DNA of 64,000 nucleotides from Leptolyngbya sp. FACHB-261 (GCF_014696065.1 NZ_JACJPL010000031.1:372001-436000), one strand, 5' to 3'. Shown: positions 9,498 to 18,195, counted from the stretch's first letter. The notes: a model not told the origin generated them from the sequence alone. A program made the numbers and translations.

Positions 9498-10783
9498 GCC
9501 TGCCTCCGCCAAATCAGATCTGCTCGGTCTGCTAGCGCTAACACCTGGTCTAAATCGTCGCCAAGTAGGGTGACATGACCGAGTTTGCGTCCCGGTCGGG
9601 CTTCGCTTTTGCCATACCAGTGCACATGAGCACCGGGGAGCTGGCTGAGCTGTTGGCGCTCGGTGACGTAGTCGTGCTGGGCGCTTTCGTAGCCCAACAG
9701 GTTGACCATGACGGCGACGGGCACTTGGAGAGCCGGATCACCCAGAGGCAAACCGGCTACGGCGCGCAGATGTTGCTCGAATTGCGAGGTGACGCAGGCT
9801 TCGATTGAGAAGTGACCGGAGTTGTGGGGACGGGGCGCGACTTCATTGACGAGGACTGCGTTCCAGGTAGGCACCCAGAACAGTTCGATGCCGAAGATAC
9901 CAACGCCATCGATGCTGAGCACAAAGTCACGGGCAATGGTTTCGACCGCTTGCTGAATCTCGGCAGGTACGCGGGCGGGTGCGATGACGCGGTGGCAGAC
10001 TTGGTTTTCTTGCTGGGTTTCGACTACGGGATGCACAGCGATTTCGCCGCTGCGTGAGCGGGAAACCATCACTGCCAGTTCGGCGGCGAAGGGCACAAAC
10101 TGCTCGACTAGGGCGGGAACCTGACCCCAACCCTGCCAAACCCTGGCTAGCTGCTCGGGGTTCTGCACAATTTCGGTACCGCGTCCGTCGTAGCCCTGGC
10201 GTCGGGCTTTGAGTACGAGGGGCCAGCCTAGGTCATTGAGTTTGTCTAGGTCTGCATCAAGGCTGGTGAGGTTATGAAAACGAGGCACGGGCAAGCCATG
10301 CTGCTGGAGGTGTTGGCGCTGCGTGTACTTGTCGAGCAGGGGAGCCAAACTATCGAGGCTGGGATAGAAGGGCAGGGCCAGAGGCCGCAACTGCTCTAGA
10401 TCGACGAATTCGTTCTCGAAGGTGACGGCTTGCGCATCTTGGGCCAATTGAGCGATTAGGATTGGATCGCTGAGATCGCCAATGAAACTTTCGGATACGA
10501 CTTGCACGGCGGGATCTTGGGCATGGCTAGCTAAGACGCGCAGGGGCAGGCCGAGTTTTTGGGCGGCGGGGTTAAGCATCCAGGCCAATTGACCACCGCC
10601 AATGACGCCGATGGGTGCAGCAGGGGCAGTCGGCTCTGGGGTCAGCTCTGGTCCTGGCTCTGGCACAGGGGGCCGGTTGTTAGCGAAGCGGTCTAAAAGA
10701 GTCAACGGTAGCTTCAAAGCAGCAAACTCTTCTATTCTCTCAGTATTGTTGTCGCCTGATGCTATCGCTGGGGCGTTGTTCAA
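9494..10783 (-). CDS. purK: 5-(carboxyamino)imidazole ribonucleotide synthase PurK
   Basis: ATP-grasp enzyme that carboxylates AIR to N5-CAIR. The reading frame gives 429 aa, longer than the usual 360-390. The family core begins only at residue about 57 with [13 protein letters not shown]. The first 55 residues are Pro/Glu-rich, and the first codon is TTG with no clear ribosome binding site, so the true start may lie downstream, for example at the GTG encoding [11 protein letters not shown]-grasp motifs include [18 protein letters not shown] and [12 protein letters not shown]. It is coupled to purE by a 4-bp overlap and divergent from a lipoprotein gene, with only 21 bp between the starts. 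Confidence 0.93.
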   Translation of the reverse strand: MNNAPAIASGDNNTERIEEFAALKLPLTLLDRFANNRPPVPEPGPELTPEPTAPAAPIGVIGGGQLAWMLNPAAQKLGLPLRVLASHAQDPAVQVVSESFIGDLSDPILIAQLAQDAQAVTFENEFVDLEQLRPLALPFYPSLDSLAPLLDKYTQRQHLQQHGLPVPRFHNLTSLDADLDKLNDLGWPLVLKARRQGYDGRGTEIVQNPEQLARVWQGWGQVPALVEQFVPFAAELAVMVSRSRSGEIAVHPVVETQQENQVCHRVIAPARVPAEIQQAVETIARDFVLSIDGVGIFGIELFWVPTWNAVLVNEVAPRPHNSGHFSIEACVTSQFEQHLRAVAGLPLGDPALQVPVAVMVNLLGYESAQHDYVTERQQLSQLPGAHVHWYGKSEARPGRKLGHVTLLGDDLDQVLALADRADLIWRRQA

Positions 10784-10804
10784 GGGTTGTGACCGGGAGG
10801 AGAC

Positions 10805-11251
10805 ATGCGAGTTGCTCTGTTAGGGGGTTTGATGCTGCTGCTAACGGCTTGTAGTCGTCCTGTTGCGGTCGAGCATATTCCGGTGCCGCAGGGAGCCAAC
10901 CCGGTGCAAGCGAGAGATCTGGACCCGTTTACGGTGGAGATGATGAATGCGCTGGAGGATCCGGTGCGCAATGCGGTGACGGATGGCTCGGTGACTACGT
11001 TGAGTTATCGCCTGCCTGCCAAAACCAGCATTGAAGCTTTGTTGGCCTTCTATACCAATACGCTCAAAGACACGGATTGGGAACGTAGTGAGAAGCTGAC
11101 GCAGTTGGACAGCCAGGAGCAGCGCTACTATGCGCGGTTGGGCTATGAGCGAGGAGAGGGGGAAGATGAGCAGGTGCTGCTGGTGGATCTGCTGCGCAAC
11201 CCAACGGCGAAGGAGCCGGTTTTGTTGTTGATTTTGGCGACGCGGCGTTGA
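10805..11251 (+). CDS. predicted lipoprotein, unknown function
   Basis: Small protein of 148 aa with a lipoprotein signal: MRVALLGGLMLLLTAC has a short basic start, a hydrophobic core and the lipobox LLTAC with the lipidated Cys at position 16. The mature part has a segment TSIEALLAFYTNTLKDTDWE resembling small periplasmic domains that start with an amphipathic helix. No named family was recognised. ATG follows a strong GGGAGGAG site. It is divergent from purK, and the promoters must overlap within 21 bp. Confidence 0.8.
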   Translation: MRVALLGGLMLLLTACSRPVAVEHIPVPQGANPVQARDLDPFTVEMMNALEDPVRNAVTDGSVTTLSYRLPAKTSIEALLAFYTNTLKDTDWERSEKLTQLDSQEQRYYARLGYERGEGEDEQVLLVDLLRNPTAKEPVLLLILATRR

Positions 11252-11255
11252 TGGG

Positions 11256-11368
11256 GGAGGCCCCCCTAACCCCCCAATGCTGGGGGAATTGGAGTTGATT
11301 TTAGTCACTGAATTAAAGCCTTAATAAGCCTCTTTCTCCCGCCACGATTGGGGGGTCGGGGGGCTTTT
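11256..11368. repeat. C-rich inverted repeat, likely bidirectional terminator
   Basis: Two arms of a C/G-rich motif (left about 11256-11276, reading GGCCCCCCTAACCCCCC; right about 11349-11367, its complement with small changes) flank about 70 bp. A TTTTTT run follows on the plus strand. The motif belongs to a C-tract repeat common between cyanobacterial genes. It separates the convergent lipoprotein gene and the HTH cassette. Confidence 0.55.
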
Positions 11369-11689
11369 TTATTGCAGGGCTTGTTGCAGTAGGGTTTTGC
11401 CCAAGTTGCAGAGGGTGATTGAGCGACCGGCGTCGCTGAGGACGCGTTGGCGTTCGATCAGTTGGCTGGCTTCGAGGGGTACGAAGAGGCGGTTGAGGTC
11501 GGTTTCGCTGAGGCTGCATTTGAGGACGAGTAGGGAGGTTGGCACGCTGGCTCTGAGGCTACGGGGGTCGGTGTAGTTGGCGATGATCAGCAGGATCAGT
11601 TTGGCTTGGTTGGAGAGGTTGAGTTCGCGGCTGATGTGGTCCCAGAGTTGGAGGCGAATTTGAGAGGGGGAGAGGTGGGAGAAGTTCAT
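11369..11689 (-). CDS. HTH-like protein, cassette copy A second gene
   Basis: Protein of 106 aa without a named family that I recognise. The central part (LSNQAKLILLIIANYTDPRS, then LVLKCSLSETDLNRLFVPLE and LIERQRVLSDAGRSITL) has the pattern of a winged-helix domain: helix, recognition helix, then a wing with a DGRS-like turn, as in replication-initiator or DnaD-like N-termini. A paralogue with the same arrangement is encoded at 30494-30823. It lies 16 bp behind its partner gene (11706-12110), so the two are one transcription unit. DNA binding is inferred from the pattern only. Confidence 0.75.
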   Translation of the reverse strand: MNFSHLSPSQIRLQLWDHISRELNLSNQAKLILLIIANYTDPRSLRASVPTSLLVLKCSLSETDLNRLFVPLEASQLIERQRVLSDAGRSITLCNLGKTLLQQALQ

Positions 11690-11705
11690 TGGCAGTTTGG
11701 GGGGT

Positions 11706-12110
11706 TTAAGGGTTGAGGGTTAGGGGTTGGGGATTGGGGGTGTAGAAGCTGCGCAGGTTGAGGTCGAGATCTAACTGGGCTTTGCGTTGTTGCCACATTC
11801 GGCGCAGGTAGGCGATGGTGTCGGCGGCGTAGGTGAAGCGTTGGAGTTCGTTTTTGAGCAGTTGGCCGAGTTCTTGCAGGGCTTGGTGGTTGGGGCAGGT
11901 GCGAATGGTTTGCACGCAGGCTTCGAGCCATTGAATGAGATCGCGGTAACTAATGAATTGGCCCCCGCGATCTTTGCGATGCACAAATAGGACGTTGGCC
12001 CATTGTTCGAAGCGCAAAATACAGTCTTGGGCAATGCCTAAATAGGTGGCGAGATAGCTGAGGGAAATCTCGAATTGACGGGGGTTGATCAGTTGCAAAA
12101 GTTGGCGCAT
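11706..12110 (-). CDS. conserved hypothetical protein, cassette copy A first gene
   Basis: Protein of 134 aa starting MRQLLQLINPRQFEISLSYL. I chose ATG at 12110, because similarity to the paralogue at 30836-31219 begins exactly here; the frame also contains an upstream start at 12152. The conserved core includes QWANVLFVHRKDRGGQFISY, a long helix LQELGQLLKNELQRFTYAAD and a tail LDLDLNLRSFYTPNP. No enzyme motif is visible. It is the first gene of a two-gene cassette, and a structured element (12322-12453) lies about 210 bp upstream. Real coding status is supported by conservation with the second copy; function is unknown. Confidence 0.75.
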   Translation of the reverse strand: MRQLLQLINPRQFEISLSYLATYLGIAQDCILRFEQWANVLFVHRKDRGGQFISYRDLIQWLEACVQTIRTCPNHQALQELGQLLKNELQRFTYAADTIAYLRRMWQQRKAQLDLDLNLRSFYTPNPQPLTLNP

Positions 12111-12139
12111 GGGAATGCGAGTTGTAGAAGAGATGGAGC

Positions 12140-12300
12140 AGGAATGTTGCACTGGGCAGGAAGACCCTGCCCCTACGGAATTGGGGATTGAAAACCGAGG
12201 GGTTTACAGTTTCACAGTCGTGGGTAGGGGCAGGGTTTCCCTGCCCTTTAGGCGGCCAGAATGCGGTCGTGGGTAGGGGCAAGATTGTCCTGCCCTTACC
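12140..12300. repeat. GTAGGGGC-type palindromic intergenic repeat, three arms
   Basis: Several copies of the motif GTAGGGGCAGG and its complement CCTGCCCCTAC occur within 160 bp (for example near 12155-12176, 12223-12250, 12269-12297), each able to fold into short hairpins. The same repeat with the same order is found at 31275-31440 in the second cassette copy. This is a widespread type of cyanobacterial intergenic repeat. Confidence 0.65.
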
Positions 12301-12321
12301 GGGATGCCGCCGCAATGATTG

Positions 12322-12453
12322 AGCCACCCCGATGGTTTGCATAGCAAGTCGGGGTGGCTAATGAGGTGTTAAAATCACCTGTCAGCCGCCGAACTGCCGT
12401 GATCGCAGTGAGGGGGTTAGCTATCTAGGAGTTGGCTATAGCTTCTAGGTAGC
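12322..12453. ncRNA. candidate structured RNA/DNA element, copy A
   Basis: Four helices can be drawn. P1 is 12322-12332 with 12349-12359 (11 bp). P2 is 12364-12368 with 12376-12380. P3 is 12393-12397 with 12405-12409. P4 is 12420-12428 with 12445-12453 (one G-U). P1's right arm can alternatively pair with 12384-12387 around P2, so two folds exclude each other. Copy B at 31452-31583 has the same order with compensatory base changes in P2, P3 and P4. On the plus strand a T-run follows at 12472-12478. The transcribed strand is unknown. Element identity is not recognised. Confidence 0.6.
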
Positions 12454-12547
12454 GTTTAAGTTTTTGGGCTGTTTTTTTCGATAGGCAATCCTCCTCAACC
12501 AGTCGTGAGGATACAGTATCAAAGAGGTTCAGCTTTGACAAGCGTAT

Positions 12548-13183
12548 TTAAATAGCCACGGTCCCAATTCGCTTTAAGACTTGAAAGACTTCATACAAGT
12601 CCTGGCTATTGGGTGGAAAGAACAACGAGTACAGCTTTGATGAGCTGTATTCAGGCTTGGGAGTAGCCTTTACTTTGAGAAAAATGAACTCGTCGCCATT
12701 GCTAACTAGCCCATAAACAGGTCGTTCAGGGTTGGGACTGCACATCATGTAAGACAATGCTTGTGGCACCGCGAGCGAAACCATGATTGTGCGTTTGGCT
12801 TCGATGACCACGACCCAGAGTTGATCTTGAATAATTAGGGTGTCGATGCGGCCACGCAGCAGTTCGTCCTCTTCGGCCACAGCGAATTCAACCGGCTCCT
12901 CGGTGCGGATCTCAAAAGGGAGTTCGTAGAAGCCTGCTAGGTCCAGCAATGGCGATACTAATAACTTGTCAACGGCTCCTTCTGAAACGGTGCCGCGTCG
13001 TCGGTGAGCGGCAAACCGTTGCTGCAAGAGGTTGAGTGTTTCTTTTTCTAAGTCAGTAAGATTGGGCAGATTCTCGCGCCATTCGGTGAAGAATTGAGGA
13101 TCGGCGGTCAGCGTCAGACCGAACTTGTCCTCAACCACAGCGGTTGTCGGGATTGTTTTTGAGGTAGCGCGAGTTGTGGTCAT
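12548..13183 (-). CDS. PD-(D/E)XK restriction endonuclease-like protein
   Basis: Protein of 211 aa resembling the small cyanobacterial type I restriction R-subunit-like (HsdR N-domain) proteins. The nuclease core is visible as GRIDTLI (metal-binding Asp) followed by VVVIEAKRTI, giving the D...ExK pattern. No helicase or methyltransferase genes are adjacent, so it is not a full restriction system. It is the last gene of a four-gene minus-strand operon (TIR, ATPase, membrane ATPase, this protein), 33 bp behind the preceding gene. In that context a DNA- or RNA-cutting effector role is inferred. ATG at 13183. Confidence 0.82.
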   Translation of the reverse strand: MTTTRATSKTIPTTAVVEDKFGLTLTADPQFFTEWRENLPNLTDLEKETLNLLQQRFAAHRRRGTVSEGAVDKLLVSPLLDLAGFYELPFEIRTEEPVEFAVAEEDELLRGRIDTLIIQDQLWVVVIEAKRTIMVSLAVPQALSYMMCSPNPERPVYGLVSNGDEFIFLKVKATPKPEYSSSKLYSLFFPPNSQDLYEVFQVLKRIGTVAI

Positions 13184-13216
13184 GACTCCCCCTGGGCTGC
13201 TATTGCCACTGTACTG

Positions 13217-16108
13217 TTATGACCCGCGAGCAAACCAGTGTCGAATCAGTTCTACCTGGAAGCGGTAGCCTTTGTCAGTTGCTTCAATTAGCTCACGTCG
13301 TAGAAGCAGATTGAGAGTGTTGTCTAGGTTGTCAGGCAATTGTTGTTCTAGAGTTTCTCGACTAACACTAGCTCTTTCGCCTTTAGCCGCTAGAAAGCGC
13401 AGCAAAGCAAGGCCATCTTTGTCTACTTGATTGCGAATATCAGCAAAGAATAAACTGCTACTGTCTAGGGCTTCGGGAATAGCTGCCTCAACATCATCCA
13501 ATTGAGCTAAGCGGCGAACTGAAGGGTCTTGCTCATTTTTAAGAGCAACGATTTCAGCACAAAGTAATTGCACGAGGAAAGGATGGCCTCGGGTGAGATC
13601 TAAAACGCGTCGGCTAGCATCTAGTTCATAGCGCAAGGCGAAATCTTTGACCGGCTGCTCAACGAGTTTGCGGGTTTCGTCTTCTTTGAGATAGCTAATA
13701 TGAACGACTTGCACATTAATCAAGTAACTGGCCCAGCGTTGAAATTCCTCAAGCGTATGAGAGCCAGAGATCAGAATCTTGAATCGGGGACGATGCTGGA
13801 TAAGGTTTCGCAGCAGGCCCAGAACATCAGCTTCGTTGAAACGTCCCTTATCTAAGGCGTGATCTAATACCTCAAATTCATCAAGAGATAACAAGGCGGT
13901 ATTTTGCCCTAAGACTTGCTCAACCTGATCGAGCCATTCATCAAAGCAAGTGAAGGCGTCTGCTTCGAGAGCTTCACGGGTTAGAGCTGGCAGAGCTAAA
14001 CCGCTTTGCCTTTTGGCAGAGTCAGTCATGCCTCTAGCAAGGTTGTAGAGAAACCCAGCTTGGTCACTGGCGCGAGAAGCTGGCCCTTGCAGATCGACAA
14101 ACAGTGGAATGATTGTGTTTGGTAGTAAGCGTCCCAGGTTATTGAGCAGGGAAGTTTTGCCCATGCGCCGTTGGCCATAGAGCAACAGGGGCGGGCGGCG
14201 ACGGTCGAGTAGTAATTGCTCAATGCGACTACTGACATCGGTACGTCCGGTGAAAATTCTCTGTTGCTCGGTGAGGGGGACACCAATAATGTATGGTGAG
14301 TCGATTTCTTGCTGTTGTTCAGCAGTAGCCGTTAGTTCTTGAATGTAATTTTGAATGAGGCTGTGCCAGTGGTTCGCAATCGGATGAAAGCGAACAGCGT
14401 ATTTATTGCTGCTTTGGATAAGTTCTCTTAATAAGCCATCTAAACGATCTGCAACAGAGCTGAGAGCTAAGCGTTGATTGTAGATGCTTCCTTGTCTTAA
14501 GGCAGCCTCCACATCCTGACTGATGCGGCTAAAACTTCGCAATAGGACACTGGCTGGGCCTTCCAATTCTCCTGCTGTCAGACTGCGATGAGCTTGACTG
14601 ATAGCTGCTACATTAAAGTGTCGATGCAAATGACGTGCATCTAACTCAATCTGAGCCGCCTGAGCCGCCCAGCGCTGGTATCCATTACTAAGGTACTTAA
14701 TAGCAGCCTGTCCCTCAACTGGATTACGTTCTGCCACCAAAACCACGTATTGATCTAGGCCCAGCAGGGGCAGACGCTGAAGCTCATCCCAGAAGGCAGA
14801 GTGCCATCGCAAGAGACTAGTCTCATTTCTAGATCCTTGCTCATCAATACGTTGAAGTACCGTGTTCCATGCTGCTACCAATGGGTAAAAAGCTATAGGT
14901 CGCCACCAAGACAAGGTAAGCCCCAAAATAATACTTATCACAAGCAGAAGAAGATTTAGCCAGAAAACACTAGGGGGATAACCTACCGTCATCATTGCTA
15001 TCTCATTGGTCCCTAGGTTACCAGCATCAGGGGGATAACCTACCGTCATCATTGCTATCCCATTGGTCCCTAGGTTACCAGCAACAGCGGCAGCCCCAGG
15101 CCCTCCAATGCGGTCGGCCAATAAATACAACAAAGAAAAGAAAGTACCGAAGGCGACACCCATTAAAGTACCAATTACTAAACTATTTATAACACTACCT
15201 TCTCGCGTCATTGACATCATAGGGCCTATTGCCCCGACCACTACACCAGCCCCCACGACAAGAGTTAAGACAACTAAAAAAATACGCCATCGTTCTTGTG
15301 TCCTTAATTCAACCACCGCTTCTTTGGCGACAACAAGCGCGGCGATAACTATCGCAATGGCAATAATGCTTCCTACTATACTGCTTACTGCATTTCCTGG
15401 CGGCACAATGCTTGCTATACAGATTCCCACCAAGAGCGCGATTAAACTTGCTATGATGATCGATAGAAGGCTAACAAACACACTTACAACAGTTCCACCA
15501 GCTTGTCGTGCCAATGAGTGTGCAAAAGTTCTACTGGCTACAGTGCCCAACAAGCCAATACTAATTATGTTTGACCCTACACAAAACGTAAGCATTTCCA
15601 TGTCATAAGCATGACTCCCAGTAACTACCATATTAACAACCACTAAAGAAGGTACGATTATAAGCGTACTAATCGCTCCTACAGCGATTGCTACAACGCC
15701 TATTATTGCGCCTGTTATATAAGTCATTACAAGGGCTGCTACGAAATTTATTATATTTGCTGCATGGGATGTTGAATATAATGTATCAGGGCCCTTTAAA
15801 GCCTCAGGAAGCTGCGCTTGTGACATAAGCATACTTGCCACAATACCTAGCGAGCCAGTCATGAGTGGCAAAATGACATATGTCTGCATTAGTAGCCGAC
15901 GTAGAGACGGCTTACGCCATTGCGCTCGGTTCAGCTCAACCAAAGAGAAATTGGCACGTAGATTCGGATCTATTTGGGCTACAAAACTGTTCCAAACTGA
16001 GGGACAGAAAAAAAGCCAAAAGAGTATTTGCAAGCTACCCAGAGTCAAGTTGGGGTGTTGTTCTGGAGTGGCAGTGTAGGCATTGTGAGGAACATCTTGT
16101 GGGGTCAT
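13217..16108 (-). CDS. membrane-anchored AAA/STAND-like ATPase
   Basis: Protein of 963 aa in three parts. A short soluble N-terminus is followed by many hydrophobic segments (about residues 80-400, Ile/Val/Gly-rich, plausibly 8-10 membrane helices) and then a long helical linker. An ATPase domain starts near residue 625: Walker A YGQRRMGKTS about 637-647, Walker B ALLSLDEFEVLD. The C-terminus looks winged-helix (LLRFLAAKGERASVSRETLE, then LLRRELIEATDKGYRF). This resembles the ATPase plus winged-helix half of STAND proteins. An in-frame 57-bp tandem duplication lies in the membrane part. It is third in the TIR operon. A sensor or membrane-targeted effector role is inferred. Confidence 0.82.
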   Translation of the reverse strand: MTPQDVPHNAYTATPEQHPNLTLGSLQILFWLFFCPSVWNSFVAQIDPNLRANFSLVELNRAQWRKPSLRRLLMQTYVILPLMTGSLGIVASMLMSQAQLPEALKGPDTLYSTSHAANIINFVAALVMTYITGAIIGVVAIAVGAISTLIIVPSLVVVNMVVTGSHAYDMEMLTFCVGSNIISIGLLGTVASRTFAHSLARQAGGTVVSVFVSLLSIIIASLIALLVGICIASIVPPGNAVSSIVGSIIAIAIVIAALVVAKEAVVELRTQERWRIFLVVLTLVVGAGVVVGAIGPMMSMTREGSVINSLVIGTLMGVAFGTFFSLLYLLADRIGGPGAAAVAGNLGTNGIAMMTVGYPPDAGNLGTNEIAMMTVGYPPSVFWLNLLLLVISIILGLTLSWWRPIAFYPLVAAWNTVLQRIDEQGSRNETSLLRWHSAFWDELQRLPLLGLDQYVVLVAERNPVEGQAAIKYLSNGYQRWAAQAAQIELDARHLHRHFNVAAISQAHRSLTAGELEGPASVLLRSFSRISQDVEAALRQGSIYNQRLALSSVADRLDGLLRELIQSSNKYAVRFHPIANHWHSLIQNYIQELTATAEQQQEIDSPYIIGVPLTEQQRIFTGRTDVSSRIEQLLLDRRRPPLLLYGQRRMGKTSLLNNLGRLLPNTIIPLFVDLQGPASRASDQAGFLYNLARGMTDSAKRQSGLALPALTREALEADAFTCFDEWLDQVEQVLGQNTALLSLDEFEVLDHALDKGRFNEADVLGLLRNLIQHRPRFKILISGSHTLEEFQRWASYLINVQVVHISYLKEDETRKLVEQPVKDFALRYELDASRRVLDLTRGHPFLVQLLCAEIVALKNEQDPSVRRLAQLDDVEAAIPEALDSSSLFFADIRNQVDKDGLALLRFLAAKGERASVSRETLEQQLPDNLDNTLNLLLRRELIEATDKGYRFQVELIRHWFARGS
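14973..15086. repeat. 57-bp in-frame tandem duplication inside the membrane ATPase gene
   Basis: Two adjacent copies of 57 bp (14973-15029 and 15030-15086) differ at only a few positions. Each encodes a 19-residue unit containing GNLGTN and IAMMTVGYPP. The length is a multiple of three, so the frame is kept. The near-identity suggests a recent event. Confidence 0.9.
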
Positions 16109-16188
16109 AGTTTAGGGACAGAGGCTAGATGCGTAGTAAAAGTTGAGGAGTTAGTGAAATAAACTTGGTAGCGAAAGTATCAAGACTC

Positions 16189-17070
16189 TCAGGCTAATAA
16201 ATGAGCAAACGGTTTTAACTGCTGTAGCCCTTCCTCTCGCCAATCATCGCTCAGGTCACCTTCCTCTAGGCTAAACAGACGTTCTCGACAAAGAATTTGC
16301 AACAAAATTGGCCAGCCACTACTTTGGGTCAAGATCCATTCGATATCAGCATCAGGAAAGGGAATTGGAGAACTGGCAATTAGCGCATGGGCTTCGGGTT
16401 CAAGCAAAGGGCCGAGCGTTGTTGTGTAGGCGAAAATATTAAAGAATGGGGAACTGTGGCCGGTGTGCTGAGCTAGGTCAAGCGGAGACTCATGAGTGGC
16501 CAGAATAAATGACAACTTACCCCCAACCTGATTAGTAGCTAGTGACCGTAACCCTTCCCAAAACGCATCATTCAACTCCGCATAACGATGCAATGCCACA
16601 CCAATTTCATCAAGCAGGATTACTGTGGGTATGCGCAAGTGGTTGCTGACTACTTCCAAAAAGCGATCTAAGTCGCAGGGATAAGGGATGGGTAACTTCA
16701 GGCAGGCCAGCAGATAGCGCAGCAAGCCCTCACGGCTACCTAATCGGCAATCCTGAAAGTCTACAAAAACCCAGCAAAAGGACTCCGGCTTAAGCAACCA
16801 ATCAGAACGCTGACCAGGACGCAACTGCTCTACAGGCGTAGTAGTAACCTGTTTGAGATGGAGTAGCAATGAAGTCTTACCACTGCGACGAGGGCCGATA
16901 ATTGCAGCATTTTGGAGAGGTGTCCGCTTCAACAAATTGAACAGACGTTTGAGTTGTTGCTCCCGCCCAAAGAAGCGACGAGGATGGCCGACAGGCGGAC
17001 CTGCCACGAAAGGTGTCTCAGAATTCTCTAAGACGAAGTTGGAGTCTGACACTGATGCAGTCGGGCTCAC
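16189..17070 (-). CDS. AAA_16-like ATP-binding protein
   Basis: Protein of 293 aa with an ATPase fold. Walker A is GPRRSGKT at residues 59-66, in the context FFGREQQLKRLFNLLKRTPL that precedes STAND/AAA_16 ATPase domains. Walker B is VILLDEIG at about 149-156. FILATHESPLDLAQ is a likely sensor-1 region. It lacks the long C-terminal repeats of full STAND proteins. The start codon appears to be GTG at 17070. It lies 29 bp behind the TIR gene and 80 bp before the membrane ATPase, so it is the second gene of the operon. A switch or signal-relay role is inferred. Confidence 0.83.
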   Translation of the reverse strand: MSPTASVSDSNFVLENSETPFVAGPPVGHPRRFFGREQQLKRLFNLLKRTPLQNAAIIGPRRSGKTSLLLHLKQVTTTPVEQLRPGQRSDWLLKPESFCWVFVDFQDCRLGSREGLLRYLLACLKLPIPYPCDLDRFLEVVSNHLRIPTVILLDEIGVALHRYAELNDAFWEGLRSLATNQVGGKLSFILATHESPLDLAQHTGHSSPFFNIFAYTTTLGPLLEPEAHALIASSPIPFPDADIEWILTQSSGWPILLQILCRERLFSLEEGDLSDDWREEGLQQLKPFAHLLA

Positions 17071-17099
17071 TAGCAGAGTGCCAGTAGGATGCCGTGAGC

Positions 17100-17795
17100 C
17101 TAGCGAGGGTTTTGGCGCAAATTCTCCGCAACCCTGCGAATCCCCTCAACCACATTCAGAAACGCCTCATCCTGATTCGCCCAGGTTGTTATTGGCTTCG
17201 CATCCCTTGGCAACGCCTGAAGCTTACTAAAGGGCGAACCCTTAAAATCCGTAGGCTTCAGAATAATCGGAATAACCCGAGCGCTCCCCTCCGCATGCCG
17301 CTCCATTGCCCGCGCTAACTCAATGTCATTGATATACTCCGACGCCATAAACCTCGGCGTAATCAGCAGCAGAATAATCCGAGCGGCCTCCAGCTGCGCC
17401 TTAATCTCAGCATCCCACTCATTCCCCGCCTCAAGCGCCCGGTCGTGCCAAGCCTTAATTTTGCCCTGCCGTTTCAGGTTCGATAGATGAACCACAAGCT
17501 CTTCGCGTAGCTCATCATCTTTGTGTGAGTACGAAATAAAAACCTCAACCGGCCCCTCTGAACTAGCCTGAGCAACCGTTTGAGCTGAAGGCCGCGATGC
17601 TGCCCCTGGTGGAGGCGCAGAAGCTGTTGATGCCTGCAACCGTTGGATCTGCTGGTTGCACTCATTAATCTGTTCCTGAAGCTCAAACTGCTGAGATGCA
17701 TTCGACGTCCCGGCTAGCTTCTGCTCCAAAAAAGCCAGCTTGCGCTGCCAAGTCCCAAGCGCACCGTTTGCTTGATCAGTTCCACCCGAAGCCAT
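17100..17795 (-). CDS. TIR domain protein with N-terminal helical domain
   Basis: Protein of 231 aa. Residues 1-60 are helical (LEQKLAGTSNASQQFELQEQ) and may be an adaptor or coiled coil; a Pro/Ala/Ser linker follows. From about residue 83 a TIR_2-type domain begins: VFISYSHKDDELREEL, then IKAWHDRALEAGNEW, IILLLITPRFMASEY, and INDIELARAMERH. E159 is the candidate catalytic glutamate of NAD-cleaving TIR domains. RVIPIILKPTDF completes the fold. It is the first gene of the four-gene operon. In known TIR defence systems the domain destroys NAD+ or makes a nucleotide signal; which applies here is unknown. Confidence 0.9.
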   Translation of the reverse strand: MASGGTDQANGALGTWQRKLAFLEQKLAGTSNASQQFELQEQINECNQQIQRLQASTASAPPPGAASRPSAQTVAQASSEGPVEVFISYSHKDDELREELVVHLSNLKRQGKIKAWHDRALEAGNEWDAEIKAQLEAARIILLLITPRFMASEYINDIELARAMERHAEGSARVIPIILKPTDFKGSPFSKLQALPRDAKPITTWANQDEAFLNVVEGIRRVAENLRQNPR

Positions 17796-17939
17796 TCAGA
17801 GAACCCCTTTAGCCCAGTTGCCGCACCAGCCCCAAGCAGGCCAGATTAGCCGCCAGTATAGCCGCGCCCACCCCCGACTAGCCCTGAATTGATACCTGTC
17901 ACAACCTCAAGCCCAAGGACCAGGAGCCTGCAAAACTTC

Positions 17940-17980
17940 ACTTCCCCCCAAACTTGGGGGGCTAGGGGGGCCTTCTCCCC
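17940..17980. repeat. C-tract palindromic intergenic repeat
   Basis: The segment contains CTTCCCCCCAAACTTGGGGG followed by a second G-rich arm. It forms a short hairpin of the same C-tract family as 11256-11368. It lies about 150 bp upstream of the TIR operon start. Confidence 0.5.
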
Positions 17981-17999
17981 ACCAAACCACCCCAGCACC

Positions 18000-18195
18000 T
18001 AGTTCCACCAGCCCCAAACCAAGCTTCATCGCGCTTCAGCCTAGTTTCACCCCGCTCACATCTAGTTCAATCGCGCTTGAACCTAGTTTCACCCAGCTAA
18101 AACCTAGTTTCATCACGCTCACATCTAGTTCAATCGCGCTCACATCTAGTTCAATCCAGATTTAGTTCAGTTTCACCGCGCTTATTTCTAATTCA
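18000..18195. repeat. 21-bp-period tandem array 1
   Basis: About nine degenerate units of 21 bp follow one another, with consensus close to CATCTAGTTCAATCGCGCT. Units alternate between CTAGTTTCACC and CTAGTTCAATC types. One frame stays open through most of the array and would read Ser-rich heptads such as SSIALTS. There is no spacer sequence, so it is not a CRISPR array. It ends about 210 bp before the small gene at 18405. Arrays 2 and 3 have the same 21-bp period. Confidence 0.85.
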
